A stretch of DNA of 64,000 nucleotides, taken from Methylobacillus methanolivorans (lineage in GTDB: Bacteria > Pseudomonadota > Gammaproteobacteria > Burkholderiales > Methylophilaceae). The position numbers and the translations under genes were made by a program. Shown here one piece after another: positions 48,395-58,777 of this stretch. Each line of letters opens with the position of its first letter. The stretch's first letter is position 1. Where the stretch lies: NCBI RefSeq assembly GCF_020531845.1, contig NZ_JAJAVF010000005.1:209128-273127 (forward strand), written 5' to 3'. A model generated the notes under the pieces. The model ran no database searches, had not been told where the DNA came from, and was given only the letters and a program-made list of their open reading frames with translations.

Positions 48395-48925
48395 TTATTG
48401 TGGCTTTTCGTCCAACCAAGGCTTGTTACCACCGCCCTTGTATTGACTACGTAAGAAACCAATAATCTTGAGGATTTCATCAGTAGACACCAAGTCAGGG
48501 TTACCAGCTACTTGCTTATGCCAAGTAGCCATACCGCCGTTGGAACCACCAGCGATAGTTTCAAACATACCCTTGTCGGTAATGTGTTTGGCATACTGCC
48601 AGCGATCATCAGTGATTGAAACAGCTACTTGACCATCGCCATTAGGACCGTGGCATGTGGTACAAGAGTACAAACCAAATTTTTTCTTACCTTGTTTTGC
48701 CTTTTCTGGATCTGCAGCGTAAATCTTGGTATAGGGATTTACACAGGTTTCCAGAAACTGCTTCGCCTCTGGGGTATCATCGTCAGTCACTTTAATATTC
48801 AGCGGACTGTTATCCTTGGTCGATACTAAATTGCAGGCAGCACTTGCCTGCAACGGCATTGCCAACCCTACCAGCGCCAGGACTGAGGCGGCCAAGGTTG
48901 CTTTGATCACTCCATGATTCAACAT
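48395..48925 (-). CDS. xoxG: Cytochrome c, electron acceptor of XoxF
   Basis: A 176-aa periplasmic c-type cytochrome: signal peptide ending ASA at about residue 28, single haem motif CTTCH (in LYSCTTCHGPNGDGQ), and a distal methionine candidate in GGMATWHKQV. Position after xoxJ identifies it as XoxG, which accepts electrons from the PQQ of XoxF. The ATG at 48925 (MLNHGVIKATL) is chosen because an AGGAGA ribosome binding site precedes it; the frame runs 24 bp further upstream. Confidence 0.92.
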   Translation of the reverse strand: MLNHGVIKATLAASVLALVGLAMPLQASAACNLVSTKDNSPLNIKVTDDDTPEAKQFLETCVNPYTKIYAADPEKAKQGKKKFGLYSCTTCHGPNGDGQVAVSITDDRWQYAKHITDKGMFETIAGGSNGGMATWHKQVAGNPDLVSTDEILKIIGFLRSQYKGGGNKPWLDEKPQ

Positions 48926-49038
48926 ACTTTCTCCTTGCTTTTTGAACATTTAAACTTCGACTACATTAATAAAATCATGAGTCTGCAATCCATCTAACGT
49001 GTCAGACACACAATAGTTGACCCAGTTCATGAAAATTA

Positions 49039-49953
49039 CTATTCAAATTTGGGAATTACATCACCCTTATTTTTAGATTTTTTCTCAATATCATCTCCCA
49101 CGACAACAGGCACATGCGGAATACCATACTCATCAAGAATCTTGATGATATCGTCGTGACGACGGTCAAGCACATCCTGCAACTGTGCCATGCGTTCCTT
49201 GTCACGCTTGCGCACGCCAACTGAAATATTCCAGTACTCTTTACCATGAATATTTTCTTGCTCATATTCAGGTGCAGGCACAACTACTAAAGGGATAGAT
49301 GCCTTCTTGGCATAGTAGCCAGCGATCGGCCCCCACAAGATAGCCACATCAATTTCACCTTTAACCAGATCATCAATCACGAAGCTTGGCGGCAGATTCA
49401 AGTCACGCTGAATACGATATGGGCGAGAGTTACCCAATAAGCCCTTATCATTCAATGGACGGGAGGGGGGCGTTTGTCCCACAACACCAATAATGCCTTT
49501 TTTCAAATCTGGGGAATCCCAGTCCTTAATGTCATAACCGCTATCCTTACGGTAGACAAACACATACCCAGAGCGGTAGTAAGGCTTGGAGGTCAGCATC
49601 ATGTCATTGCCAGCCACCGTGCCAATAATCACGTCGCAACGACGTGCATTTAATGTATTCCGAATAAAGCCCATACGGTCATACCAAAATTGATATGACA
49701 GAGTCTTGCCCAAATCCTTGGCAATCAACTCGGCAATTTTGTTCTCAAATCCTTCTTGCTTGCCATTTGAATAGGGCAAGTTGTCATAATCTGCACAGAC
49801 TTTCAGCTCATGCGGGTTGTCTTCACGTACCGGCAAGCCACCACGGCCCACCTCACTATCAACTTCCAATGTATTGGCGGCACCCGCCATTGCAAACTGA
49901 CTGATACCTGCAAGCATCAGCACCCATGAAACCTTCTTCAGTCTTTTCAGCAT
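49039..49953 (-). CDS. xoxJ: Periplasmic substrate-binding-like protein XoxJ
   Basis: A 304-aa solute-binding (family 3) protein with signal peptide ending AMAGAA near residue 26. The sequence LKVCADYDNLPYSNGKQEGF begins the binding domain and RRCDVIIGTVAGNDMM and VKGEIDVAILWGPIAGYYA are typical. XoxJ/MxaJ proteins accompany methanol dehydrogenases and are thought to help activation of the apoenzyme. A GAAGGAAG ribosome binding site precedes the ATG. A terminator hairpin separates it from xoxF. Confidence 0.93.
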   Translation of the reverse strand: MLKRLKKVSWVLMLAGISQFAMAGAANTLEVDSEVGRGGLPVREDNPHELKVCADYDNLPYSNGKQEGFENKIAELIAKDLGKTLSYQFWYDRMGFIRNTLNARRCDVIIGTVAGNDMMLTSKPYYRSGYVFVYRKDSGYDIKDWDSPDLKKGIIGVVGQTPPSRPLNDKGLLGNSRPYRIQRDLNLPPSFVIDDLVKGEIDVAILWGPIAGYYAKKASIPLVVVPAPEYEQENIHGKEYWNISVGVRKRDKERMAQLQDVLDRRHDDIIKILDEYGIPHVPVVVGDDIEKKSKNKGDVIPKFE

Positions 49954-50007
49954 TGCACTTCCTTCTGCGTTGATAAGCTTGCTAACTAATTACCTATCAA
50001 AGATAAA

Positions 50008-50035
50008 AAGCACCCTGTCCTAAAACAGGGTGCTT
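50008..50035 (-). terminator. Terminator/attenuator between xoxF and xoxJ
   Basis: AAGCACCCTGT and ACAGGGTGCTT pair as an 11-bp stem; the minus-strand product ends in GCTTTTT. It lies 56 bp after the xoxF stop. Partial read-through would give much more xoxF than xoxJ/xoxG mRNA. Confidence 0.88.
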
Positions 50036-50090
50036 GGGAGCAACTAACTTAATGTCAGCTTTGAATCTTCTGCATTAAATCAGACGTCAA

Positions 50091-51968
50091 TTACAGGCTG
50101 AATACGTTCAGTGCACCGCCGCCAGGAGCAGCGTTCCACTCTTTCAGCTCCTTGTAACCACCCGCTGCGCCAAGCGCATCGGTATCGTTATCAAGGCCAA
50201 GGTTCATCGCTACGCCAGCCCAACCGCCGATACCGGACAGTACGCCAACGTATTGCTTACCCTTGTGGGTGTATGTGAATGCGTTACCGATCACACCGGA
50301 GCCAACCTGGAATTTCCAGAGTTCTTTACCAGTTTGTGCGTCAAGAGCCTTGAACCAACGATCCAGAGTGCCGTAGAACACCAGATCGGAAGCAGTTGTC
50401 AGAACACCACCCCAAGCAGAGAACTTCTCCTTGTTGTACCACTTGCTCTTGTTGGTCATTGGATCATAAGCAGCAAAACCACCCATGACACCGTCAGGAC
50501 CAGCAAACATGGTCAACGTAGCACCAACCCATGGCTGACCAGCGATGTACTTGGACTCAACTGGCTCGTATGTCATACAAACGTGGTTAAGTGGGGAGTA
50601 CACCAAACCAGTACGTGGGGAGTAAGCAGCAGGCTGCTGATCCTTGGTACCCAGCGCTGCAGGGCAAATACCCTTAGCGTTGTAGTCTTGGTGGGTAGAG
50701 TACTTACCATCCTTCTGAGGAACACCGCTCTTCAGATCAACACCAGTTGCCCAGTTAACGAATGGATGAACCTTTTCAGCGGCGATGATGCTGCCAGTGT
50801 GTGCATCAAAGGTGTAAGCAAAACCGTTACGGTCATGGTGCCAAGCGTATGTCTTGCCGCCCTTGTCGAACAGGATGACTTCATTGATACCGTCATAATC
50901 CCACTCGTCGTGAGGAGTCATTTGATAACCCCACTTAGCGATACCTGTATCCAGATCGCGAGCGAAAATAGTCATGGACCACTTGTTGTCACCAGGACGT
51001 ACATCTGGGTTCCAAACGGACGGGTTACCAGTACCGTAGTAAACCAGGTTTGTACGTTGGTCATATGGCCACCAGCCCCATGTGGAACCACCACCGTGCT
51101 GCCAACCATCCTTAACCGCTTGTGGCTTGAGCCATGTCTTCACGCCCAGGTCTTTTTCTGGGAACTTCAGCTTTTCCTTAGGCAGAGCCTTGAAGGAACC
51201 GCCTTCTTTGTTACCACCGTTCACGTCTTCATAAACAGACAATGAGCTGTAGTGAGGATTGTCTTTGTTGAAGTCCTTACCGATCAGCACTTCGCTGTCA
51301 GGACCAGTGCTGTATGCCTTCCATACCAGCGCGCCATCCTTCAGGCTGTAAGCAGCCAAGAAGCAACGAACACCGAATTCAGCACCAGAACAACCTGTCA
51401 GAACCTTGTCCTTGATAACGTGAGGAGCGTTGGTATTAGTAGCACCAACCTTAGGATCGTTTACCTTAACATCCCAAACTTTAGCACCAGTCTTCGCATC
51501 CAGAGCAACCAATACACCGTCATTCTGTTGCAAGAAGATCTTGCCATCGCCGTAACCCAAACCGCGGCTTACGTTATCGCAACAGAGAACAGCTTGTACG
51601 GAAGGATCTTGCTTAGGGAAGTAAGCCCAGACGATCTTCTGGTTGTTGTTCAGGTCAAGTGCGTAAACATTGTTAGGGAATGCTGTATGTACATACATCA
51701 TGTTGCCAACAACAACTGGAGAGCCTTCGTGACCACGGTTCACACCGGTAGCGAATTGCCAAGCTGCCTTAACATTCTTGACGTTGCTCTTGTTGATTTG
51801 ATTGAGGGTGCTATAACCCTGATTGTTATGTTGACCACGTGGATGCACCCAGTTGCTGGCATCCTTCATTGCGGCTTCTTGGTCAGCAGCTGCAGATGCA
51901 ACCATAGGCATTGCCATCGCCATGCCAAATGCCACACCAAGCGCCAGCTTGATTTTGCTCATCTCCAT
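50091..51968 (-). CDS. xoxF: Lanthanide-dependent PQQ methanol dehydrogenase XoxF
   Basis: Periplasmic quinoprotein oxidising methanol (to formaldehyde or formate). 625 aa from the ATG at 51968, which has a GGAG site about 10 nt upstream; the open frame extends further but lacks similarity. Signal peptide to about residue 27. Active-site features: vicinal C129-C130, metal ligands E197, N315 and catalytic D357, plus D359 (WDYDG). The extra aspartate two residues after the catalytic one is the lanthanide signature; MxaF has alanine. Eight tryptophan-type propeller blades follow. Confidence 0.96.
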   Translation of the reverse strand: MEMSKIKLALGVAFGMAMAMPMVASAAADQEAAMKDASNWVHPRGQHNNQGYSTLNQINKSNVKNVKAAWQFATGVNRGHEGSPVVVGNMMYVHTAFPNNVYALDLNNNQKIVWAYFPKQDPSVQAVLCCDNVSRGLGYGDGKIFLQQNDGVLVALDAKTGAKVWDVKVNDPKVGATNTNAPHVIKDKVLTGCSGAEFGVRCFLAAYSLKDGALVWKAYSTGPDSEVLIGKDFNKDNPHYSSLSVYEDVNGGNKEGGSFKALPKEKLKFPEKDLGVKTWLKPQAVKDGWQHGGGSTWGWWPYDQRTNLVYYGTGNPSVWNPDVRPGDNKWSMTIFARDLDTGIAKWGYQMTPHDEWDYDGINEVILFDKGGKTYAWHHDRNGFAYTFDAHTGSIIAAEKVHPFVNWATGVDLKSGVPQKDGKYSTHQDYNAKGICPAALGTKDQQPAAYSPRTGLVYSPLNHVCMTYEPVESKYIAGQPWVGATLTMFAGPDGVMGGFAAYDPMTNKSKWYNKEKFSAWGGVLTTASDLVFYGTLDRWFKALDAQTGKELWKFQVGSGVIGNAFTYTHKGKQYVGVLSGIGGWAGVAMNLGLDNDTDALGAAGGYKELKEWNAAPGGGALNVFSL

Positions 51969-52239
51969 TTTTATAAATCTCCATAGTGATACTACTAAGG
52001 GTTTAACAAGACCCAGCCCCACATACACTACCTCCCATTTATAATTACGGGTTTTTGCAGCATCGTTGAGACTTTGCCTCTTACTCACTTCAAAGCGAGT
52101 AGACTGCATCTTAGTGCAGGGAAAAATGTTTTGCAATACTTCATTTACATTTTACTTACAATTAAATAATTCCTAAACTTGCCAAGACAATTTCCCTTGA
52201 TTGGAATGGCAATCTCCTAGCTGAGTGAGAAAAATATTC

Positions 52240-53187
52240 ATGACCCACACCCTTTTCCCTGAAATTCAACCCTATCAGCAAGGCATGTTATCCGTATCAG
52301 ACCTACATGCCATTTACTATGAACAATCCGGCAACCCGAATGGACAACCCGTCATCTTTCTGCATGGGGGCCCTGGCAGCGGATGCAACCCCGGACAACG
52401 ACGTTATTTTGACCCACATCATTACCGCATTATCCTGCTTGATCAGCGCGGCTGCGGCCACAGCACCCCTCAAGGCGAAGTTCGTGACAACACCATCCAG
52501 CACCTAATTGCGGATATGGATGCACTGAGACAACACTTGGGTATCGAGCGCTGGCTGGTCTTTGGTGGCTCATGGGGCAGCACCTTGGCACTCAGCTATG
52601 CCTTGGCTTATCCAGCACGGGCGACCGGATTAATATTGAGAGGTATTTTCCTGAGCCGCCCAAGCGAGCTAGATTGGTTCCTGCACGACGTGCAGCATTT
52701 CTTCCCCGAAGCATGGGAAAAACTCCTCTCCTACCTGCCCGAGAATGAAAGACATGATCCATTAAGCGCTTTTGCACAACACGTGTTCTCAGATGACCCG
52801 ACCATTAGCGAGCCTGCCGCCATCCACTGGAATGCGTTTGAAGGCAGCATCATGACCTTGCTCCCTGTCGCAGCCACAGGTGAGCATGCAATCAACACAC
52901 AAGTTGAGTTGGCGCGGGCACGGGTGCAAATCCATTACATTAAGCACCAATGCTTTGTGGGCGATCGCAACTTATTAGCAGAGGCAGCTTCAACGCTACA
53001 ACATATCCCTACAGTCATCGTGCAAGGGCGTTACGACATGGTATGTCCGCCACTGACGGCGCATGAACTGCATCAGGCCATGCCGCACGCCGAGCTTCAT
53101 ATGGTACCTGACGCAGGACACTCCGGCATGGAGCCGGGCACCAGAAGCGCATTAATTGCCGCAACAGAAAAATTCAAGCAGGCTTAG
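52240..53187 (+). CDS. pip: Proline iminopeptidase
   Basis: Alpha/beta-hydrolase (315 aa) that removes N-terminal proline from peptides. Oxyanion-hole motif HGGPGSGCNPGQRRYFDP, nucleophile GGSWGSTLALSYA, acid in QGRYDMVCPP and catalytic histidine in DAGHSGMEPG are all present. The ATG at 52240 (MTHTLFPEIQPY) matches the family start; a GTG 15 bp upstream is also in frame. It is divergent from xoxF, so 51969-52239 holds both promoters. Confidence 0.95.
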   Translation: MTHTLFPEIQPYQQGMLSVSDLHAIYYEQSGNPNGQPVIFLHGGPGSGCNPGQRRYFDPHHYRIILLDQRGCGHSTPQGEVRDNTIQHLIADMDALRQHLGIERWLVFGGSWGSTLALSYALAYPARATGLILRGIFLSRPSELDWFLHDVQHFFPEAWEKLLSYLPENERHDPLSAFAQHVFSDDPTISEPAAIHWNAFEGSIMTLLPVAATGEHAINTQVELARARVQIHYIKHQCFVGDRNLLAEAASTLQHIPTVIVQGRYDMVCPPLTAHELHQAMPHAELHMVPDAGHSGMEPGTRSALIAATEKFKQA

Positions 53188-53213
53188 TAACCCAGCAAAG
53201 CAGGGAGATTTTT

Positions 53214-54497
53214 TTGGCATTCAATCTATCCAAGGTCAAGCACCTCGGCAGCCATCCGGCCATACATAAGTCACGCAGGGCTTATGCACGCCATCGCTAC
53301 AGCACACCATTCTTCGTGCTGCGTGAAACGCTAAGCAGCTTTCAAACCCACAACGGGTTCGCAATTTCAGCATCCTTATCGTTTTACGCCATGTTTGCCC
53401 TAATCCCGCTGATCGTGCTGATGTTCTTCCTGCTAAGCCATTTGGTAGTGTCATCTAACTATGCCACGGTCAAGCTTGCGATTCTTGTCAGCAACCTAGT
53501 ACCTAACCTCAGCAGCCGCATTATGGTAGAGGTGTATAACGCTTCCAAGCATAAGGCAGCGTGGGGAGTCTTTGGTTTTGTTGCCATGTTCTGGCTGGCT
53601 GTTCCGCTTGCCGGAGCGCTACGTTCAGCCTTTTACACTATAGCCAGCGTCAAAGAAACGCCATCATTCCTACGTCGTCAAGTCAAGGATATCCTCGGCG
53701 TGCTGGGCATACTGCTGATGTTTTTCCTTTTCACCATCCTAGGCTTAGGAATGGAAAAGGTCATCAACATCTTGGAGCCGCATACGGCACACTCCAAATA
53801 TCTGAACTCAGCGACCTCAATTGGCCTGACCACCTTGCTAACCGCGATTTTCTATCGTGTTTACTTTCCAGTGAAACTACGTCTATCGCACATATTGATC
53901 GGAGCAATCATTACCTCCCTCCTATGGTTGGCAATGCGCCCTGCCTTCAGCTTATTTCTCTCGGTTAACCCAGCTTATGGAGCAGTATTCGGCGGCATGA
54001 AGAACCTGTTCATCTCTATCGCCTGGCTCTATTACACCTTTGTTGTCTTCATGCTCGGCACAACACTGATTTCAACCTTACGTAAAAAAGATGTGTTGTT
54101 ACTGCGTGGGTTATTCGACCAGATGCCGGAAGACAGAGCGATCTATTTAGAAGAACTCATGGACCGTTATGGCAAAAAATTCAAGCGAGGGGAATATGTA
54201 TTCAGAATAAATGACAGCTGCCACGATTTATATTACCTAGTATCAGGCCGCATTCGCCTCATGCTGGGAGACCGCTTACTTCGAGAGCTCAACAGCGGGG
54301 ACTATTTCGGTGAGATGGCATTCCTGACGCAAACACCCAGGGTGGCCGATGCTATTGTGATGTCGAATGAAGCCGAAGTCGTCGTCGTCAATGCAGAGAA
54401 CATTGAAACCTTGTTGCTGGGCGAGCCGCACATCACCATGGGCTTCCTGCGGCAAATGGCGGCGCGCTTACAGCACAACCACATTCAGGGTTCGTAA
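53214..54497 (+). CDS. YihY/BrkB-family membrane protein fused to a cyclic-nucleotide-binding domain
   Basis: A 427-aa protein starting with TTG (AGGGAG site upstream). Residues about 45-290 form the six-helix YihY/UPF0761 domain (SASLSFYAMFALIPLIV, AVPLAGALRSAFY, FGGMKNLFISIAWLYYTFV). Residues about 305-420 form a cNMP-binding/CRP-like beta-barrel (FKRGEYVFRINDSCHDLYYL, then SGDYFGEMAFLTQTPRVADA with the phosphate-binding cassette). YihY proteins are usually about 290 aa without this extension. Transport function unknown; the fusion suggests cyclic-nucleotide control. Confidence 0.88.
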   Translation: MAFNLSKVKHLGSHPAIHKSRRAYARHRYSTPFFVLRETLSSFQTHNGFAISASLSFYAMFALIPLIVLMFFLLSHLVVSSNYATVKLAILVSNLVPNLSSRIMVEVYNASKHKAAWGVFGFVAMFWLAVPLAGALRSAFYTIASVKETPSFLRRQVKDILGVLGILLMFFLFTILGLGMEKVINILEPHTAHSKYLNSATSIGLTTLLTAIFYRVYFPVKLRLSHILIGAIITSLLWLAMRPAFSLFLSVNPAYGAVFGGMKNLFISIAWLYYTFVVFMLGTTLISTLRKKDVLLLRGLFDQMPEDRAIYLEELMDRYGKKFKRGEYVFRINDSCHDLYYLVSGRIRLMLGDRLLRELNSGDYFGEMAFLTQTPRVADAIVMSNEAEVVVVNAENIETLLLGEPHITMGFLRQMAARLQHNHIQGS

Positions 54498-54498
54498 C

Positions 54499-55182
54499 TC
54501 AACTATCAGCCCACATCCGTAATAGATTGTGATACACCCCCGTCAAGCGAATCACTTCGGGGTCTTGGCCACCACGCTCGGCACCAATCGCCTGGATGCT
54601 GTTATCCAACTGAAACAATAGGGTACGCTGGGCATCATCCCGCACCATGCTCTGCATCCAGAAAAATGAAGACACCCGCACTCCGCGGGTCACTGGTGTC
54701 ACATGATGCAAGCTACTGGATGGGTACAACACCATATGCCCAGCAGGAAACTTCACCTCTTGCGAACCGAAGGTATCTTCAATCGTCAGCACACCGCCGT
54801 CATAATCCTCCGGCTCAGAGAAAAACAAGGTTGCAGACAAATCACTACGAATACGAAAACTGGTCCCGCGCAACTGCCGGATAGCATTGTCCACATGCGT
54901 ACCAAATGCCTGCCCAGCCGCATAACGATTAAATAGTGGTGGAAAAACCTTGAGCGGCAAAGCCGCAGAAATGAACAAAGGGCTTTGCCCCAGTGCATCC
55001 TGGATCAAATCCCCGATCTGACGCGCCACCGGCGAACCTTCCGGCAACTGCATATTATTTTTAGCCAACGCAGACTGATGCCCTGAAGTCACATTGCCAT
55101 CCACCCACTCGGTGGTATCCATCAACTGCCGGCATTGGGCAACTTGCTCCTTGGTCAACACACCTGGAATTTCAATCAACAT
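54499..55182 (-). CDS. piuC: Fe(II)/2-oxoglutarate dioxygenase PiuC (PKHD-type hydroxylase)
   Basis: A 227-aa dioxygenase found beside catecholate siderophore receptors (YbiX beside Fiu in E. coli). The iron ligands H-x-D (GTHVDNAIR, about residue 96) and a distal histidine ([12 protein letters not shown], about 157) and the 2-oxoglutarate arginine ([11 protein letters not shown]) are present. It follows the siderophore receptor gene on the same strand after a terminator-like hairpin. Substrate unknown. Confidence 0.93.
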   Translation of the reverse strand: MLIEIPGVLTKEQVAQCRQLMDTTEWVDGNVTSGHQSALAKNNMQLPEGSPVARQIGDLIQDALGQSPLFISAALPLKVFPPLFNRYAAGQAFGTHVDNAIRQLRGTSFRIRSDLSATLFFSEPEDYDGGVLTIEDTFGSQEVKFPAGHMVLYPSSSLHHVTPVTRGVRVSSFFWMQSMVRDDAQRTLLFQLDNSIQAIGAERGGQDPEVIRLTGVYHNLLRMWADS

Positions 55183-55209
55183 TTTCTTGTATTCACCATA
55201 AGCAAAAAA

Positions 55210-55236
55210 CCCTATAGAGGCTACACCTCCATAGGG
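55210..55236 (-). terminator. Terminator between siderophore receptor and piuC
   Basis: CCCTAT...AGG and CCT...ATAGGG form a stem with a two-base internal loop, and six T follow on the minus strand. It could lower piuC expression relative to the receptor. Confidence 0.75.
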
Positions 55237-55273
55237 CTGAATATTGAGATATATAGAACTTAGACTAGCACAA

Positions 55274-57493
55274 TTAGAACTTGAAGTTCAGCGTCACAAA
55301 ACCTACGCGACCTGGAGCCGGTATAGCATAGTGACGGAAATAAGTCGTATCGAAATAGCGCTTATCTGTCAGGTTCTGGATATTGAGTTGCAGATCAAGA
55401 TTTTCATTGATTCTGTAACTTGCCATGGCATCCCAACGTACATAAGAAGGAACATGCGCCGTATTGGCAGGGTTAGCGTAGATTTTGCTCATATAGAATG
55501 CGCCACCACCTATCGTCAAGTTAGGCAACAGTTTATAGGTTGTCCACAGACTGGCACTGTTCTTGGCAATCCCATTCAATTGTTTGCCCTTGGATTCTGC
55601 AGCACCTGGCAAGTTGGTATCAGAGAATGGACCTGCCTTGGTTTGCTCGGCATCTAGATAAGTATAACCACCGAATACCTGCCACTTATCAGTGATTTTG
55701 CCAGCCATGCCCAACTCAATCCCTTTTGACTCCACCTCGCCAACATTAGCAAAAGTGTTTTCATTGGTAATAGGCACACGTGCATTTTCCTTTTTGATAT
55801 GGAACAGTGCAGCGGTTAGTGACAAATCTTCAAATACATTCCACTTGGTTCCAATTTCAAAAGCCTTGGTGCGTTCCGGGCTCAGGTTCTGGGTGCTAGC
55901 ATTAAGCTGCGTCCCCATATAATTGAAATCCCCCATCGCCAACCCTGTAGGAGAGGATGATGTGGCATACGAGGCATAAACACTCGCGTTAGGCTGCAGT
56001 TTATACACCAAGCCCAATTGATAATTAAAGAAGCCTTTATCATTCTCGAACTTTGCACCACGTACGCCTGATGTAACATTTCTGCTTTGAATTTCAGAGT
56101 TATAACTGTCGTATCGCACACCTGCGTTCAACAACCACTTTTCTGCCAAGTCAATCGCATCGAATACATAAATAGATTTGTTGACAGTGCGCCCCTCAGA
56201 ACCTGGATAGTTATTCCAAACCTGTTGACCAGTGAATCCAACGTTGGGGTCTGGATTACCTATAGGCGTCAGATTGTTTACCAGTGGAGTGGCACGATTA
56301 CCATTATCAGCACCAACGAAAGTCTTGATTTCCGTTTCTTCACGACTGAACTCAACCCCTGCATTCAACTTGTGTTTGATAGATCCAGTATCAAAAGCTA
56401 CCGATAAATCAGTCAGGTTGGCTAGTGTAGTGGTTTGAACGCCGCGCTGATTTGCACGGGTACGATCCACCATGCCTGCCGGTGTTACGGTACCAGTCAG
56501 ATAAATATTTGGGCGAGTCGCAAAATACTCATTCTTGGTTAGCCCATACCGAGTGGTATTACGTAGTACTACATCATCCGTAAATGCATGTTGCAGCTTC
56601 AAAGTGCCAATATCAGCAGATGTTTCCTGGAAATCCCGGCCTTTAACACCATACCATGCATCTTTACTACCGACAGGCGTACCAAAAGGTGTGCCAGCCG
56701 GGTTGCCCAATTGCGCGAATGGAATACCCCAGTCAGGCACATCATCAGTTTCATGGTGATACCAGCTAGCAGTCAGGCTAGTTGGACCATTCAACCCCAA
56801 TGTGATAGAAGGCATGAAGCCCCAACGCTTCACATCAACATTGTCGCGCCCAGGAGTATCCGCACCATGATGCATACCCACCAAACGAATGGCGGCATCA
56901 TCTCCCAGCATATAATTGCCATCGAACGTAGCACGACGGTAACGATCACTGCCAATCCCAATAGAACCAGTAGTGAAATTGCCTGCCTTCGCCTGCTTGG
57001 TCACGATATTGATACTACCGCCAGCGGAGCCACGCCCATCATAAGCACCACTTGGACCCTTGATCACTTCCATTTGCTCAATCGCAAATACTTCACGCTG
57101 CTGGGAGCCGATGTCACGCAAACCATCAACATACATCGATTGAAACGCATCAAAACCACGAATAAACGGACGATCACCAACCGAAATACCCCCCTCGCCG
57201 CCCCCAAAGGTAATGCCAGGGGTAGTGCGTAATGCTTCCTTGAAGGTGTTGGAACCAGTATCCTTGATCAACTCCTCGGTAATCACCGTGACCGTTTTAG
57301 GCGTATCAATCAAGGGCGCCGTAAATTTCTGGCTGGCAGATTTCTCTGCTTTATAACCGGTGCTCTTCTTGGTCTCCACCTGTAGCTCAGGCAATGCACC
57401 ACCTTCTTCCACCGCCCACGCAGAGCCTGTAAACATCAGGGTCACAGCTGCCACAATCGGCTTTACCACCTGATCTTTTTTAATGTTTTGCAC
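55274..57493 (-). CDS. fiu: TonB-dependent catecholate siderophore receptor (Fiu/PiuA-like)
   Basis: Outer-membrane iron-siderophore receptor, 739 aa from the GTG at 57493, which is preceded by AAGGGAAG; the longer frame has no better site. Signal peptide ends SAWA. The plug domain has [36 protein letters not shown] and [20 protein letters not shown], closely matching E. coli Fiu, and the C-terminus ends in a TLNFKF barrel signal. Pairing with piuC supports the Fiu/PiuA subtype. Confidence 0.92.
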   Translation of the reverse strand: MQNIKKDQVVKPIVAAVTLMFTGSAWAVEEGGALPELQVETKKSTGYKAEKSASQKFTAPLIDTPKTVTVITEELIKDTGSNTFKEALRTTPGITFGGGEGGISVGDRPFIRGFDAFQSMYVDGLRDIGSQQREVFAIEQMEVIKGPSGAYDGRGSAGGSINIVTKQAKAGNFTTGSIGIGSDRYRRATFDGNYMLGDDAAIRLVGMHHGADTPGRDNVDVKRWGFMPSITLGLNGPTSLTASWYHHETDDVPDWGIPFAQLGNPAGTPFGTPVGSKDAWYGVKGRDFQETSADIGTLKLQHAFTDDVVLRNTTRYGLTKNEYFATRPNIYLTGTVTPAGMVDRTRANQRGVQTTTLANLTDLSVAFDTGSIKHKLNAGVEFSREETEIKTFVGADNGNRATPLVNNLTPIGNPDPNVGFTGQQVWNNYPGSEGRTVNKSIYVFDAIDLAEKWLLNAGVRYDSYNSEIQSRNVTSGVRGAKFENDKGFFNYQLGLVYKLQPNASVYASYATSSSPTGLAMGDFNYMGTQLNASTQNLSPERTKAFEIGTKWNVFEDLSLTAALFHIKKENARVPITNENTFANVGEVESKGIELGMAGKITDKWQVFGGYTYLDAEQTKAGPFSDTNLPGAAESKGKQLNGIAKNSASLWTTYKLLPNLTIGGGAFYMSKIYANPANTAHVPSYVRWDAMASYRINENLDLQLNIQNLTDKRYFDTTYFRHYAIPAPGRVGFVTLNFKF

Positions 57494-57734
57494 GATCTTC
57501 CCTTTACAACTATTAACAAAAATTAACAAAATGGGAATATAAATAAGAAATATTCTCGATACAAGTCAAATTTTCATTTGTTGCAAATAAACCACACAAT
57601 AACCCTATGAAAGCTATGGAAATCTAATTTAGAATATTGTCCTTACGATTTGCTCCGTATGCTAAGTAGAGCGTCGCACCATTTAACTGATCTTGTGCTT
57701 ACACAAGCGTATTATTTATCTGTGAGAATTTGCT

Positions 57735-58706
57735 TTGTCCCATATTGTCGTTGCCGCCTTATACAAATTTGCCAGCCTGCCAGATTACCAAGCGCTACAG
57801 CCAGGTTTACTAGCCCTTTGTAATTTGCAAGAAATCAAGGGGACGCTATTACTTGCGGAGGAAGGTATCAATGGCACCGTGGCTGGTAGCAGAGCGGCAA
57901 TAGATGCTTTACTCGCCTATCTACGCCAAGATTCTCGACTAGCAGATATAGAACATAAGGAATCCTTCACCGATGAAATGCCGTTTTACCGGATGAAGGT
58001 GCGTTTAAAGAAAGAAATTGTGACCTTGGGCGTGCCAGGCGTTGATCCTAACAAGACAGTAGGCACATACGTCAAACCCGAAGATTGGAATGCCCTCATC
58101 TCCGACCCCGACGTTATCGTGATCGACACCCGCAATGATTATGAATACGGCATTGGAACATTTAAGGGAGCAATTGATCCGGAAACGACGACCTTCCGTC
58201 AGTTTCCAGATTATGTCCGCAACAACCTTGATCCCGCAAAAAACAAAAAAGTGGCAATGTTCTGTACTGGTGGCATTCGTTGCGAGAAAGCCAGCTCCTA
58301 TATGCTAGAGCAAGGCTTTGAAGAGGTTTATCACTTGCAAGGTGGTATTTTGAAATACCTTGAAACCGTGCCAGAGGAAGAAAGCCTGTGGGAAGGTGAA
58401 TGCTTTGTCTTTGATCAACGTGTTGCCGTGAAGCATGGCCTGGAAGTGGGGGATTATGATCAGTGTTTTGCCTGCCGCCACCCCATCTCAGCAGAAGAGA
58501 TGGCCTCGCCAAAATATATGAAAGGCATTTCCTGCCCTCGTTGTTATGATCAGTTGTCTGCTGAAAAGCGAGCGAGCATCAAAGAAAGACAAAAACAAAT
58601 AGAGTTGGCTCGCCAACGTGGCGAAGAGCACATTGGTGACAATGTACGCAAATATTCAGTGCTTCACAAACAATCCAAGATCAAAAAAGCACCCCCAGAA
58701 GCATAG
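57735..58706 (+). CDS. trhO: tRNA uridine(34) hydroxylase TrhO (rhodanese domain)
   Basis: Oxygen-dependent enzyme that makes 5-hydroxyuridine at tRNA position 34. The 323-aa protein starts with TTG ([17 protein letters not shown]), has an N-terminal ferredoxin-like domain, a rhodanese domain with catalytic cysteine in [16 protein letters not shown] and a C-terminal zinc-type cysteine segment (CFACRHPIS and CPRCYDQL). Its last seven codons and stop lie inside inverted repeat copy B, within the terminator of the opposite gene. Confidence 0.95.
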   Translation: MSHIVVAALYKFASLPDYQALQPGLLALCNLQEIKGTLLLAEEGINGTVAGSRAAIDALLAYLRQDSRLADIEHKESFTDEMPFYRMKVRLKKEIVTLGVPGVDPNKTVGTYVKPEDWNALISDPDVIVIDTRNDYEYGIGTFKGAIDPETTTFRQFPDYVRNNLDPAKNKKVAMFCTGGIRCEKASSYMLEQGFEEVYHLQGGILKYLETVPEEESLWEGECFVFDQRVAVKHGLEVGDYDQCFACRHPISAEEMASPKYMKGISCPRCYDQLSAEKRASIKERQKQIELARQRGEEHIGDNVRKYSVLHKQSKIKKAPPEA

Positions 58707-58745
58707 CTTGTGAGGGTGTATTGCTCAGGCACCTGCAAGTGCCTG
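58690..58745 (-). terminator. Two tandem hairpins ending the His-rich gene, copy B
   Basis: Same hairpins as at 38306-38361, in reverse orientation. The distal one overlaps the last codons of trhO, so it lies in the coding region of the converging gene. Confidence 0.85.
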
Positions 58746-58777
58746 CATAACACTGTCGTGCGGGAGAGCCTTAAGCC

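Noticed and set aside
50091..51968. Calcium-type methanol dehydrogenase MxaF
   Set aside because: The aspartate at D359 and the neighbouring xoxJ-xoxG order, with no mxaI-like small subunit, favour XoxF.
50253..51986. Two long plus-strand frames (330 and 244 codons) opposite xoxF
   Set aside because: Antisense to the well-supported xoxF reading frame, with no recognisable motifs or ribosome binding sites.
57500..57560. Fur box upstream of the siderophore receptor
   Set aside because: GAATAT and ATATTC arms with a 9-bp centre resemble a Fur site only loosely. Iron control is likely on functional grounds, but the match is too weak to annotate.
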